Notes: generated by a model from the sequence alone, not told the origin. A DNA stretch of 64,000 nucleotides from Atherix ibis (GCA_958298945.1 OY282609.1:41616954-41680953); one strand, 5' to 3'; shown: positions 1 through 10,900, numbered from the stretch's first letter. Made by a program: numbers and translations.

Positions 1-37
1 TCACTTAGAAATCATATCACTCTTATTGGAAAACCCT
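1..37 (-). mobile_element. Right end of DD41D mariner (TIR only)
   Basis: The first 37 bases equal the right terminal inverted repeat of the mariner copies ending at 4171, 10900 and 15427 (shared tcacttagaaatcatatcac, then an end in aaaaccct). The rest of this copy lies left of the window. Confidence 0.75.
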
Positions 38-540
38 ATAAAAGAATATAGTTGAGCATTTCATGAAGGATCCTTTCTCGAGGATTTCAAACACAGCAAT
101 CCCATTGAGGACATTTTGTATTGTAATCTGCTCCTGTGAGGAAATATCCTCCAAATTTCTGAAAATAGAAAGAAAAATCTCGGAAAAATAAGGTGTAATA
201 GTATCCAACCAATTCTCGTATGTATGTTTGCTAACAAGAAAGTAACCATATATGTTTATAAATAATAGCTAGCTGATGCCAATCTACTAAATTTTCTATC
301 ATGACCGTCAGCATACATGTTGACGATCATGAATCCATTATTATTTCGATCACAAATTTCCTTCAAGAAGACATGCAGTCCAACTTTGTCCAGACTAAGA
401 GTTTCTGGTTTCAAGTGGCATACTGTTATACTCAGTAAAGAGTTCCGTAATATTATTTTTATAAAACTTCCTTTAATGCCTTAATATTCAATCTGAGTCT
501 GGGTTGAGCTGTGAGATAATCTTTCTTGAAACTGAGTTTC
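38..540 (-). mobile_element. Jockey-like endonuclease remnant (unit 1)
   Basis: Read on the minus strand, about 60-250 contains the apurinic-endonuclease-like core seen as GADYNTKYPQW in the better unit-4 copy (around 15477-15560), followed by a nPrERILHEML-like stretch. This is the signature of jockey-type non-LTR retrotransposons. The frame is broken by stops and shifts. The sequence continues from RT and endonuclease parts lying left of the inserted mariner in the other units. The distal limit is approximate. Confidence 0.6.
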
Positions 541-573
541 GAATAATAACTTCTACAATCCTAAATAATAAAT

Positions 574-729
574 ATGGCGATCCTATCAAGTACGGGCCTG
601 AAGACAGCAATATTAAGGATGATGGAGAAAATCATCCAAGGGAAATATACAGAACTTGAAGACACCAGTTACTTCAGAGGAATAGAAATTCAAAGAAAAC
701 ATCAGAAATGCGATGGCCTAATTCAGTGA
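574..729 (+). pseudogene. Copia-like RT scrap (unit 1)
   Basis: About 51 codons are open here and end in TGA. The translation has the pattern seen downstream of the catalytic motif in Ty1/copia RT: helix, GKYTELEDT, YFRGIEI, then KHQKCDGLIQ (compare K.mkdlGe..yFLGiei in the family). No other copia domain sits next to it, so this is a weak, length-limited assignment. The same scrap recurs at 4783, 11508 and 16039. Confidence 0.4.
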
Positions 730-872
730 GGCAGACTCGTCCACAATTATAATTAAATTTAATATAAATTTAATATAAAAATAATGCAAAAAAAACCCTA
801 CATTAAAGGACCTCTATATAAAAAATAATAATAAAATACTATTATATATATAATAACGTGTAAAATTTCAAT

Positions 873-1215
873 TTGATAACTGTCATAAAAATTAAACCAG
901 AATTTTTAGGAGACAATAATGACATCGATAGCTTCTTAGAACTTAGCGAAATGTATTATGATTCCTTAAAAACCGTAGACCACCCGAAATTTATAAAATT
1001 TATTTGGTGTGCTATACTGTCCAAATGGGAAAGGAAGCAAACCGGTTACAAAGACAACACCAAATACTTTTGATGCGCTGAAGGATATATTTAAGAAAAA
1101 TATTCAAACCCGTAATACAGAACTTTACCTGCAATCCAAATTAGCAATAATAAGACGAGGCAAATTTCATTTGCAAATGGAAATTTGCAAAAAGAATTTG
1201 AACTATAATTTTTGA
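873..1215 (+). pseudogene. Ty3/Gypsy gag fragment, frameshifted (unit 1)
   Basis: Two overlapping frames (873-1073 and 1009-1215) together read as one retroelement capsid-like domain. The first gives LGDNNDIDSFLELSEMYYDS and FIKFIWCAIL; the second continues with TFDALKDIFKKNIQTRNTEL and LQSKLAIIRRGKF. A shift around 1030 separates them and the frame ends at 1215. The pattern (an FxG..dl.sFl..ce start, then tf..Lk..l...i..rnte) is typical of gypsy Gag. This copy has a Thr where units 2-4 have Asn. Confidence 0.6.
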
Positions 1216-1443
1216 ATTAAATAAAGTCTATCTAATAGATTTAGTAAAACCGAATAGCAACCGAATATATCATGAAAATAAATGATAATTTGATATTAAA
1301 AACTTTCAAGAAGGGAACAAATTATGATTTCTACGCAACCATCAATGGTGCATGATGCCAAATATTTCGAGAGGCTATGACCCTTGAAATGGAAATCGAG
1401 GTTAGTAATACCCATGAGAATGGGAGAAAATTCATAAATCGGG

Positions 1444-1503
1444 ATTATCACTGCTTCTATTATTATGCTTATTTCTTCTATATGTATTAGAAGCAGTGAT
1501 AAT
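1444..1503. repeat. 16-bp perfect inverted repeat (hairpin), unit 1
   Basis: Arms 1444-1459 (attatcactgcttcta) and 1488-1503 are exact reverse complements with a 28-nt AT-rich loop. The hairpin recurs in all units (5642-5701, 12378-12437, 16909-16968, 22765-22824). In unit 2 its left half also marks the junction of the 1.1-kb inner repeats. Confidence 0.85.
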
Positions 1504-1789
1504 TAAGTAGTGATAATTATAAAAATTATATTGTAATAATAATAATTATAATATAAATAATATAATAGAGGTCCACGAAAACCAAAACATATTCTTCGAA
1601 ATAATAATAATAGAAATTTAAGTAAATACAATTATGTAATCTTTCTAGTAGATTCAAATATAAATGTGTCAATATGTAAGAATAATATAATACATAATTA
1701 CCTGATAAAAGCAAATACGATAAGCCATAACTAAACACAATATTTATACAAAGAGTTAAGCGTTCATAATATTAAAATATAAGAATAAA

Positions 1790-2259
1790 ATAATAGAACA
1801 TGGGTTCCATGTAGTCAATCATAGCCTACCAATAATTACAGATAGCATAATAGAAAGACATTTTCTAGTGAAATATTTGGTAAAGATTGATCACAAAACG
1901 TTCACCTTAGATTTGAGGGCCAATGTTGAATATACCAATGGGAGGCAAGCAATAAAATGTACACAACAAAATAAAGCTAAACCATCAATTCAAACAGAAT
2001 AAAGGCACTACTAAATGAGCCAAACCTAGAAGATTCAAACGCAAAATTGGGCATAAAGAAATGTTATATGAAATACGAAGATGCGTTTCATCTGAAGGAC
2101 AAACGACGCTCAGTGAATACTCTTTATACTCCGAGTATACATTAAAAACTATCGATTACCACATTCATAGATCGATAAAATCAATAGTCAGGTGGAAAGG
2201 TTAATTTAAGATGACATACCATAGTCGAGCCAAATACAAACCCGTTTAATTCTACTCTC
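1790..2259 (+). pseudogene. Gypsy protease end / RT start fragment (unit 1)
   Basis: The translation from about 1800 reads HVVNHSLPIITDSII, then FLVKYLAKIDHKTFTLDL, which matches the end of a gypsy aspartic protease (f.Vvn..lpi.tdgilGrdFl..y...idy...L). Further on, KYEDAFHLKD matches the linker and N-terminal part of RT. It is riddled with stops. In units 2 and 4 the RT part continues another 250 bp; here it is cut at the tandem join. Confidence 0.6.
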
Positions 2260-2363
2260 AAGTTCTTTTTGATGATCGATTGAAAATTAATGACAAATAT
2301 ATTAACATCAATTATTGATTCAGTTTTTTCTTCTCACTTGGTATCTTTGAACGTTGCAACTAC

Positions 2364-2637
2364 TTAATCGATATCGATGCCGACGTATTGGTAATTCCTT
2401 ACAATCAGAATACAGGTAATTACAAATCAACGACAATGATATTGTTTGCATTAAATAACACTCAAATAAGAATTTACGGCAAGACGACTCTGAAAGTAAA
2501 CCTCGGTCTATGAAGAGAGTTTATTTACAATTTTGTCATCGCCGACGTAACGATGTCAATAATAGGTGCAGATTTTATAACACCCTTCGGACTTCTCATA
2601 GATTTGAGAGGAAATGGGATGGTAATTGAGAATTTCA
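2364..2637 (+). pseudogene. CsRn1-like gypsy aspartic protease remnant (unit 2)
   Basis: One reading frame spans an aspartic protease fold. The N-terminal catalytic segment reads YLIDIDADVLVIP, where families have DTGAD, so Thr and Gly of the active-site triad are lost. Middle NNTQIRIYGKTTLKVNLGL is followed by an in-frame TGA (2511). The C-terminal part FVIADVTMSIIGADF and GLLIDLRG is the second psi-loop signature. A diverged relative with intact DTGAD lies on the minus strand near 55590. The protease would cut the Gag-Pol polyprotein; this copy cannot. Confidence 0.75.
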
Positions 2638-3207
2638 AAGGTTGGGGAAAATATAACATACAAAGAATATTGTTATAAATACTTGTGAGTAGAACATTTG
2701 TTTTTTTAGATAGGTGCTTTTATATTTTGGATATTATTATAGCCCGAAGATTTTTGATTGGGTTGAATGAGATTTTTAACTTCAGAAGGTATAAAATATT
2801 TGGAAGGTGGCATCGTATGTGTGGGTATTGATAACTTCTCGAATATTGTGAGCATCATCTTATATACTCGTATTTTTGTGAAGCTTAAAATTTATATTAA
2901 ATATTCAGTAAAAGCATCTGCTATTTGCCTATATTCCCTTTCGATTCTACTTGGAGATGTGTTGCTTTTTTATATATGAGCAGTCACTCAGTGGTAGAGT
3001 ACTTTATTTGTGGTAATTGGCTGGGTATCATGTGTAAATTCTTCTTTATTGTAGTTAGTTTTTCCTTATTTTAGTTTACGTTGAAGTCGATTGAGTTCTT
3101 GTGTATCATTTGATATTTTCTTCCGTTGCCATTTAGATTTTGCACGGCGTTTTTCCCTAAAAAGCGTGTGTATTTTAAGTAGCATATTATATAATTTTAT
3201 TAGTTAT

Positions 3208-3375
3208 GCAGTTTTAGAACAATGGACTGTTTGCTCTAAAACTACATTACTCCTCATAGGTCTATAAATAAGTATATAGACCTATAAGGAAATAGACGAT
3301 GCAATTTATATTACGAATTGCATCTTATATTTCCTCAGAGGTCTTTATACTTATTTATAGATTGATCTATGGGTC
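3208..3375. repeat. Cluster of nested hairpins in jockey-like remnant (unit 2)
   Basis: Three neighbouring inverted repeats: agttttaga...tctaaaact (3208-3245), ataggtctata...tatagacctat (3256-3285), and aggaaata..gatgcaatt with its near complement (3287-3336). Part of the second recurs inverted again at 3340-3375. Units 3 and 4 carry the same cluster (9615-9782, 14142-14309). The paralogue at 37.14-37.25 kb lacks it. Confidence 0.75.
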
Positions 3376-3502
3376 CAGTTTTTTGTCAAAAAATATTCCA
3401 GTCTACCTGTCCATTTATCAGCTTTGGAGTAATGGCTTTAGAAGTAGGAAAGGAATTACGTATTAACAGAACGGGGCTATTATCAAAGATTATATATAGA
3501 AT

Positions 3503-4171
3503 ATTGACTTCTAAAATTTCAATATTGACTTCTAAAATTTGAAGAGAGTCTGGTTTATTGCTAAAGACCAATGACTTCAAATAACCCCATAAGAAATAGT
3601 CTAATGGTGTTAAATCACAACTTCTTGGAGGCCATTCAATGTCATAATTTCTTGAAACAATCAAATCTCCAAACTTTTCTTGCAATAATTCGATTGTTGC
3701 ATGTGCTGTGTGGCACGTAGCCCCGTCTTGTTGGAACCAGATGTTGTCAAGATCAACTTCTTCCAATTTCGGCCATACAAAGTTGGTTATCATCGATCTA
3801 TACCGCTCTCCATTGACAGTAACGGTGTTACCAGCTTCATTTCGAAAGAAGTACGGACCGATGATTCCACTAGACCAAAAACCACACCAAAATATTAATT
3901 TAGGTGAATGTAATGGGTATTCATGAATAATTTGTGGATTTTCTTCGCACAGTATTGTTTATTTAACGGCAAAAGTGCACGAAAAGTTACAATTGGTGAA
4001 GGATTATTTTGATAATAAAATTGAATAATTTGTAAACATTGTTCTTGCATGCATCTTTCCATAAGGAAATTGTAAGCATTACTGAATACAATAAAAAAAA
4101 GACAGATCATAACATATTACAAATGGCCGAAACGTCACTTAGAAATCATATCACTCTTATTGGAAAACCCT
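3503..4171 (-). mobile_element. DD41D mariner, left-end deleted (unit 2)
   Basis: Minus-strand mariner with the right terminal inverted repeat (4135-4171) but no left end. Sequence upstream (atagaat, about 3502) joins directly inside the transposase C-terminus. A 21-24 bp stretch, caatattgacttctaaaattt, is repeated in tandem at the break. The transposase part keeps QQDGATCHTA and SCDLTPLDYFLWGYLKS, holding the second and third catalytic Asp with 41 residues between them. The N-terminal third begins MERCMQEQC at about 4060. The middle is deleted as in the other copies. Confidence 0.8.
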
Positions 4172-4782
4172 ATAAAAGAATATAGTTGAGCATTTCATGA
4201 AGGATCCTTTCTCGAGGATTTGAAACACAGCAATCCCATTGAGGACATTTTGTTTTGTAATCTGCTCCTGTGAGGAAAAATCCTCCAAGTTTCTGAAAAT
4301 AGAAAGAAAAATCTCGGAAAAATAAGGTGTAATAATATCCAACCAATTCTCGTATGTATGTTTGCTAATAAGAAAGTAACCATATATGTTTATAAATAAT
4401 AGCTAGCTGATGCCAATCTACTAAATTTTCTATCATGACCGTCAGCATACATGTTGACGATCATGAATCCATTATTATTTCGATCGCAAATTTCCTTCAA
4501 GAAGACATGCAGTCCAACTCTGTCCATACTAAGAGTTTCTGGTTTCAAGTGGCATACTATTATACTCAGTAAAGAGTTTCGTAATATTATTTTTATAAAA
4601 CTAGTAAAAATTCAAACAACGTATGAATTTGTGTTCTTTTACCACTTATTATTCATGGGACAATTTAGAATGAGACTTCCTTTAATGCCTTAATATTCAA
4701 TCTGAGTCTGGGTTGAGCTGTGAGATAATCTTTCTTGAAACTGAGTTTCGAATAATAACTCCTACAATCCTAAATAATAAAT

Positions 4783-4938
4783 ATGGCGATCCTATCAAGT
4801 ACGGGCCTGAAGACAGCAATATTAAGGATGATGGAGAAAATCATCCAAGGGAAATATACAGAACTTGAAGACACCAGGTACTTCAGAGGAATAGAAATTC
4901 AAAGAAAACATCAGAAATGCGATGGCCTAATTCAGTGA
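4783..4938 (+). pseudogene. Copia-like RT scrap (unit 2)
   Basis: Same 51-codon fragment as at 574, with one Ser/Arg difference (DTSY to DTRY) and the same terminal TGA. The YFRGIEI motif is retained. Assignment to copia RT is tentative. Confidence 0.4.
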
Positions 4939-5081
4939 GGCAGACTCGTCCACAATTATAATTAAATTTAATATAAATTTAATATAAAAATAATGCAAAA
5001 AAAACCCTACATTAAAGGACCTCTATATAAAAAATAATAATAAAATACTATTATATATATAATAACGTGTAAAATTTCAAT

Positions 5082-5424
5082 TTGATAACTGTCATAAAAA
5101 TTAAACCAGAATTTTTAGGAGACAATAATGACATCGATAGCTTCTTAGAACTTAGCGAAATGTATTATGATTCCTTAAAAACCGTAGACCACCCGAAATT
5201 TATAAAATTTATTTGGTGTGCTATACTGTCCAAATGGGAAAGGAAGCAAAACGGTTACAAAGACAACACCAAATACTTTTGATGCGCTGAAGGATATATT
5301 TAAGAAAAATATTCAAACCCGTAATACAGAACTTTACCTGCAATCCAAATTAGCAATAATAAGACGAGGCAAATTTCATTTGCAAATGGAAATTTGCAAA
5401 AAGAATTTGAACTATAATTTTTGA
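5082..5424 (+). pseudogene. Ty3/Gypsy gag fragment, frameshifted (unit 2)
   Basis: Collinear with 873-1215, with the same break between the ELSEMYYDS frame and the TFDALKDIF frame and the same terminal stop. The shared frameshift shows the lesion predates the tandem duplication. Confidence 0.6.
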
Positions 5425-5645
5425 ATTAAATAAAGTCTATCTAATAGATTTAGTAAAACCGAATATATCATGAAAATAAATGATAATTTGATATTAAAAA
5501 CTTTTAAGAAGGGAATAAATTATGATTTCTACGCAACCATCAATGGTGCATGATGCCAAATATTTCGAGATGCTATGACCCTTAAAATGGAAATCGAGGT
5601 TAGTAATACCCATGAGAATGGGAGAAAATTCATAAATCGGGATTA

Positions 5646-6700
5646 TCACTGCTTCTATTATTATGCTTATTTCTTCTATATGTATTAGAAGCAGTGATAA
5701 TTAAGTAGTGATAATTATAAAAATTATATTGTAATAATAATAATTATAATATAAATAATATAATAGAGGTCCACAAAAATCAAAACATATTCTTCGAAAT
5801 AATAATAATATAAATTTAAGTAAATACAATTATGTAATCTTTCTAATAGATTCAAATATAAATGTGTCAATATGTAAGAATAATATAATACATAATTACC
5901 TGATAAAAGCAAATACGATAAGCCATAACTAAACACAATATTTATACAAAGAGTTAAGCGTTCATAATATTAAATTATAAGAATAAAATAATAGAACATG
6001 GGTTCCATGTAGTCAATCATAGCCTACCAATAATTACAGATAGCATAATAGAAAGACATTTTCTAGTGAAATATTTGGTAAAGATTGATCACAAAACGTT
6101 CACCTTAGATTTGAGGGCCAATGTTGAATATACCAATGGGAGGCAAGCAATAAAATGTACACAACAAAATAAAGCTAAACCATCAATTCAAACAGAATAA
6201 AGGCACTACTAAATGAGCCAAACCTAGAAGATTCAAACGCAAAATTGGGCATAAAGAAATGTTATATGAAATACGAAGATGCGTTTCATCTGAAGGACAA
6301 ACGACGCTCAGTGAATACTCTTTATACTCCGAGTATACATTAAAAACTATCGATTACCACATTCATAGATCGATAAAATCAATAGTCAGGTGGAAAGGTT
6401 AATTTAAGATGACATACCATAGTCGAGCCAATTACAAACCCGTTTAATTCTACTCTCGTTTTTATTTCAAAAAAAAAACACAGGACAGGAAAAAAAGTGA
6501 AAATTGATCATCAACTATAGACAACTGAATAAGAAAATAGTTAATGATAAATTACCATTAACTCACCTCGATGATATCCTAAACAAATTAGAAGGGGCGA
6601 ATTCTTCTCCACTCTCGATATGATAAGTTCTTTTCACTAGATTAATTTATGACAGAAATGTTCCAACAGTAAAATCCATACGAACACAAATGAGTAAATT
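5646..6700 (+). repeat. Inner repeat copy 1 of the 1.1-kb triplication
   Basis: Runs from the hairpin left arm (tcactgcttct) through the AT-rich segment and the gypsy protease/RT fragment to gagtaaatt. It contains the RT stretch missing from unit 1: LPLTHLDDILNKLEGA around 6550-6600, matching the (Y)PLPxxDDILxxLxGA block of gypsy RT, in a broken frame. Confidence 0.85.
5990..6690 (+). pseudogene. Gypsy protease end / RT fragment, longest form (unit 2)
   Basis: Starts as the fragment at 1790 does (HVVNHSLPII; KYLAKIDHKTFTLDL) and runs on through a lysine-rich stretch (about 6470-6500) into decayed RT. KIDHQL then PLTHLDDILNKLEGA resemble the vIDYRqLN and PLPxxDDIL blocks. No catalytic YxDD is reached. 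Repeats occur at 7095-7795 and, truncated, 8199-8666. Confidence 0.6.
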
Positions 6701-7805
6701 TCACTGTTTCTATTATTATGCTTATTTCTTCTATATTCTATAAGCATTATCACTGCTTCTATTATTATGCTTATTTCTTCTATATGTATTAGAAGCAGTG
6801 ATAATTAAGTAGTGATAATTATAAAAATTATATTGTAATAATAATAATTATAATATAAATAATATAATAGAGGTCCACAAAAACCAAAACATATTCTTCG
6901 AAATAATAATAATAGAAATTTAAGTAAATACAATTATGTAATGTTTCTAATAGATTCAAATATAAATGTGTCAATATGTAAGAATAATATAATACATAAT
7001 TACCTGATAAAAGCAAATACGATAAGCCATAACTAAACACAATATTTATACAAAGAGTTAAGCGTTCATAATATTAAAATATAAGAATAAAATAATAGAA
7101 CATGAATTCCATGTAGTCAATCATAGCCTACCAATAATTACAGATAGCATAATAGAAAGACATTTTCTAGTGAAATATTTGGCAAAGATTGATCACAAAA
7201 CGTTCACCTTAGATTTGAGGGCCAATGTTGAATATACCAATGGGAGGCAAGCAATAAAATGTACACAACAAAATAAAGCTAAACCATCAATTCAAACAGA
7301 ATAAAGGCACTACTAAATGAGCCAAACCTAGAAGATTCGAACGCAAAATTGGGCATAAAGAAATGTTATATGAAATACGAAGATGCGTTTCATCTGAAGG
7401 ACAAACGACGCTCAGTGAATACTCTTTATACTCCGAGTATACATTAAAAACTATCGATTACCACATTCATAGATCGATAAAATCAATAGTCAGGTGGAAA
7501 GGTTAATTTAAGATGACATACCATAGTCGAGCCAATTACAAACCCGTTTAATTCTACTCTCTTTTTTATTTCAAAAAAAAAAACACAGGACAGGAAAAAA
7601 AGTGAAAATTGATCATCAACTATAGACAACTGAATAAGAAAATAGTTAATGATAAATTACCATTAACTCACCTCGATGATATCCTAAACAAATTAGAAGG
7701 GGCGAATTCTTCTCCACTCTCGATATGATAAGTTCTTTTCACTAGATTAATTTATGACAGAAATGTTCCAACATTAAAATCCATACGAACACAAATGAGT
7801 AAATT
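6701..7805 (+). repeat. Inner repeat copy 2 of the 1.1-kb triplication
   Basis: Period 1105 bp relative to copy 3. It starts with a hybrid joint: a diverged hairpin half (tcactgtttctattattatg) and tataagcatta, then the normal tcactgcttct start. It carries gaattcc where copy 1 has gggttcc (about 7104), a diagnostic variant shared with copy 3 and unit 3. Confidence 0.85.
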
Positions 7806-8666
7806 TCACTGTTTCTATTATTATGCTTATTTCTTCTATATTCTATAAGCATTATCACTGCTTCTATTATTATGCTTATTTCTTCTATATGTATTAGAAG
7901 CAGTGATAATTAAGTAGTGATAATTATAAAAATTATATTGTAATAATAATAATTATAATATAAATAATATAATAGAGGTCCACAAAAACCAAAACATATT
8001 CTTCGAAATAATAATAATAGAAATTTAAGTAAATACAATTATGTAATCTTTCTAATAGATTCAAATATAAATGTGTCAATATGTAAGAATAATATAATAC
8101 ATAATTACCTGATAAAAGCAAATACGATAAGCCATAACTAAACACAATATTTATACAAAGAGTTAAGCGTTCATAATATTAAAATATAAGAATAAAATAA
8201 TAGAACATGAATTCCATGTAGTCAATCATAGCCTACCAATAATTACAGATAGCATAATAGCAAGACATTTTCTAGTGAAATATTTGGCAAAGATTGATCA
8301 CAAAACGTTCACCTTAGATTTGAGGGCCAATGTTGAATATACCAATGGGAGGCAAGCAATAAAATGTACACAACAAAATAAAGCTAAACCATCAATTCAA
8401 ACAGAATAAAGGCACTACTAAATGAGCCAAACCTAGAAGATTCGAACGCAAAATTGGGCATAAAGAAATGTTATATGAAATACGAAGATGCGTTTCATCT
8501 GAAGGACAAACGGCGCTCAGTGAATACTCTTTATACTCCGAGTATACATTGAAAACTATAGATTACCACATTCATAGATCGATAAAATCAATAGTCAGGT
8601 GGAAAGGTTAATTTAAGATGACATACCATAGTCGAGCCAATTACAAACCCGTTTAATTCTACTCTC
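7806..8666 (+). repeat. Inner repeat copy 3 (truncated at the unit join)
   Basis: Same joint and order as copy 2, but cut at attctactctc where unit 3 begins. It carries the gaattcc, ggcaaag and acggcgctc variants also present at the end of unit 3. These differ from units 1 and 4. Confidence 0.85.
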
Positions 8667-8770
8667 AAGTTCTTTTTGATGATCGATTGAAAATTAATGA
8701 CAAAAATATTAACATCAATTATTGATTCAGTTTTTTCTTCTCACTTAGTATCTTTGAACGTTGCAACTAC

Positions 8771-9044
8771 TTAATCGATATCGATGCCGACGTATTGGTA
8801 ATTCCTTACAATCAGAATACAGGTAATTACAAATCAACAACAATGATATTGTTTGCATTAAATAACACTCAAATAAGAATTTACGGCAAGACGACTCTGA
8901 AAGTAAACCTCGGTCTATGAAGAGAGTTTATTTACAATTTTGTCATCGCCGACGTAACGATGTCAATAATAGGTGCAGATTTTATAACACCCTTCGGACT
9001 TCTCATAGATTTGAGAGGAAATGGGATGGTAATTGAGAATTTCA
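8771..9044 (+). pseudogene. CsRn1-like gypsy aspartic protease remnant (unit 3)
   Basis: Same frame as 2364-2637, with the DIDAD active-site decay and the same internal TGA after VNLGL. Identical lesions show that decay came before duplication. Confidence 0.75.
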
Positions 9045-9614
9045 AAGGTTGGGGAAAATATAACATACAAAGAATATTGTTATAAATACTTGTGAGTAGA
9101 ACATTTGTTTTTTTAGATAGGTGCTTTTATATTTTGGATATTATTATAGCCCGAAGATTTTTGATTGGGTTGAATGAGATTTTTAACTTCAGAAGGTATA
9201 AAATATTTGGAAGGTGGCATTGTATGTGTGGGTATTGATAACTTCTCGAATATTGTGAGCATCATCTTATATACTCGTATTTTTGTGAAGCTTAAAATTT
9301 ATATTAAATATTCAGTAAAAGCATCTGCTATTTGCCTATATTCCCTTTCGATTCTACTTGGAGATGTGTTGCTTTTTTATATATGAGCAGTCACTCAGTG
9401 GTAGAGTACTTTATTTGTGGTAATTGGCTGGGTATCATGTGTAAATTCTTCTTTATTGTAGTTAGTTTTTCCTTATTTTAGTTTACGTTGAAGTCGATTG
9501 AGTTCTTGTGTATCATTTGATATTTTCTTCCGTTGCCATTTAGATTTTGCACGGCGTTTTTCCCTAAAAAGCGTGTGTATTTTAAGTAGCATATTATATA
9601 ATTTTATTAGTTAT

Positions 9615-9782
9615 GCAGTTTTAGAACAATGGACTGTTTGCTCTAAAACTACATTACTCCTCATAGGTCTATAAATAAGTATATAGACCTATAAGGAAAT
9701 AGACGATGCAATTTATATTACGAATTGCATCGTATATTTCCTCAGAGGTCTTTATACTTATTTATAGATTGATCTATGGGTC
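9615..9782. repeat. Cluster of nested hairpins (unit 3)
   Basis: Copy of the 3208-3375 structure. Here the third hairpin is a better match, because gaattgcatcg pairs one base further than the unit-2 gaattgcatct. Confidence 0.75.
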
Positions 9783-10020
9783 CAGTTTTTTGTCAAAAAA
9801 TATTCCAGTCTACCTGTCCATTTATCAGCTTTGGAGTAATGGCTTTAGAAGTAGGAAAGGAATTACATATTAACAGAACGGGGCTATTATCAAAGATTAT
9901 ATATAGAATGTATATGTATTTCGAATGTAGTTGAGTTATTGCAAAATAATCTAAAATAACAGTAAGCTTAGAGGTTGATGTAGGCCAATAAGTAGGAGAA
10001 GAAGAAACTTTAACTTATAA

Positions 10021-10900
10021 AGGGTTTTCGAATAAGAGTGATATGATTTCTTTTTTAAAAAATACATTAATTGTTAAGGAAATTCAAATGTATTTTATTT
10101 AATATGAAGTACAATCCATACAATTAAGTTCTGAATAAAACGTCATTCAAATAGGCTCCACGACTTCTTTTGCAGGAACGAATTCGATAAACCCAATTTT
10201 CGAGCACTTTTTTCACTAAATCAAGTCGTATGTCATGAGTAGCACGTTCAATATTAACTTCTAAAATTTGAAGAGAGTCTGGTTTATTGCTAAAGACCAA
10301 TGACTTCAAATAACCCCACAAGAAATAGTCTAATGGTGTTAAATCACAACTTCTTAGAGGCCATTCAATGGCACAATTTCTTGAAATAATCAAATCTCCA
10401 AACTTTTCTTGCAATAATTCGATTGTTGCACGTGCTGTGTGGCACGTAGCCCCGTCTTGTTCGAACCAGATGTTGTCAAGATCAACTTCTTCCAATTTCG
10501 GCCATACAAAGTTGGTTATCATCGATCTATACCGCTCTACATTGACAGTAACGGTGTTACCAGCTTCATTTCGAAAGAAGTACGGACCGATGATTCCACT
10601 AAACCAAAAACCACACCAAAATGTTAATTTAGGTGAATGTAATGGGTATTCATGAATAATTTGTGGATTTTCTTCGCACAGTATTGTTTATTTAACGGCA
10701 AAAGCGCACGAAAAGTTACAATTGGTGAAGGATTATTTTGATAATAAAATTGAATAATTTGTAAACATTGTTCTTGCATGCATCTTTCCATAAGGAAATT
10801 GTAAGCATTACTGAATACAATAAAAAAAAGACAGATCATGACATATTACAAATGGCCGAAACGTCACTTAGAAATCATATCACTCTTATTGGAAAACCCT
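10021..10900 (-). mobile_element. DD41D (rosa-type) mariner, internally deleted, both ends present (unit 3)
   Basis: 880-bp element with imperfect terminal inverted repeats of about 31 bp: agggttttcgaataagagtg at the left and, reversed, agggttttccaataagagtg at the right. A TA follows the right end; the left flank is tataa. Transposase lies on the minus strand from 10791 to 10124. An internal deletion removes the middle, including the first catalytic Asp. With both ends intact it could have been mobilised only by a transposase made elsewhere. Confidence 0.85.
10124..10791 (-). pseudogene. Mariner transposase, DD41D type, middle deleted
   Basis: The start MERCMQEQCLQIIQFYYQNN (Met codon complement 10789-10791) is the usual mariner N-terminal helix-turn-helix entry. 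After about 35 residues the frame breaks. It resumes in another frame at NPQIIHEYPLHSPKL and continues through WCGFWFSGIIGPYFF, EQDGATCHTA (second Asp) and RSCDLTPLDYFLWGYLKS (third Asp). It ends with RSRGAYLNDVLFRT and stop. Counting gives 41 residues between the two visible catalytic Asp. The DNA-binding C-half and the first Asp are missing. The same lesion occurs in units 2 and 4. Confidence 0.85.

Larger units (their letters stand above)
1..2259 (+). repeat. Composite tandem unit 1 (partial, cut by window edge)
   Basis: This is the right-hand part of the 4.5-kb unit that recurs at 2260, 8667 and 13194. It opens inside the right terminal inverted repeat of the DD41D mariner (1-37). It continues through jockey-like endonuclease, copia-like scrap, gag fragment and protease/RT fragment, and ends at the join ctactctc|aagttc at 2259/2260. 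Relative to the other units it lacks about 75 bp near position 475, a deletion between short act repeats. The match to units 2-4 is collinear and very close throughout. Confidence 0.9.
2640..4740 (-). mobile_element. Jockey-like non-LTR retrotransposon remnant split by mariner (unit 2)
   Basis: Minus-strand translation, highly broken. From high to low coordinates it gives endonuclease (GADYNTKYPQW-like core, 4190-4340), then, after the mariner insertion, endonuclease end (KLINGQVDWNIFDKKL, about 3380-3440), then the start of RT (NQKSxGY motif, about 2745). A diverged paralogue without mariner lies at 36550-37840. Family knowledge: such elements encode an endonuclease plus RT for target-primed insertion. 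Limits are approximate. Confidence 0.6.
2260..8666 (+). repeat. Composite tandem unit 2 (with inner triplication)
   Basis: Full unit, 6407 bp, running from aagttctttttgatg to attctactctc. It is longer than units 3 and 4 (about 4.53 kb) because a 1.1-kb segment occurs three times between 5646 and 8666. It also lost about 320 bp at the left end of its mariner and 11 bp in the gag downstream region (about 5460). Order of contents: CsRn1-like protease, jockey-like RT, mariner, jockey-like endonuclease, copia scrap, gag, hairpin, protease/RT. Confidence 0.9.

Noticed and set aside
1526..1738. 70-codon minus-strand frame present in seven copies
   Set aside because: Its recurrence follows from the tandem duplications; the product is Tyr/Ile/Leu-rich AT-rich noise.
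2767..2979. Plus-strand frame MRFLTSEGIK repeated in three units
   Set aside because: It is the opposite strand of the jockey-like RT start, and its recurrence comes from the array.
2975..3005. tRNA-like D-arm word (agtggtagagta)
   Set aside because: No anticodon arm or T-arm follows; it is part of the jockey-like remnant and is changed in the paralogue near 36930.
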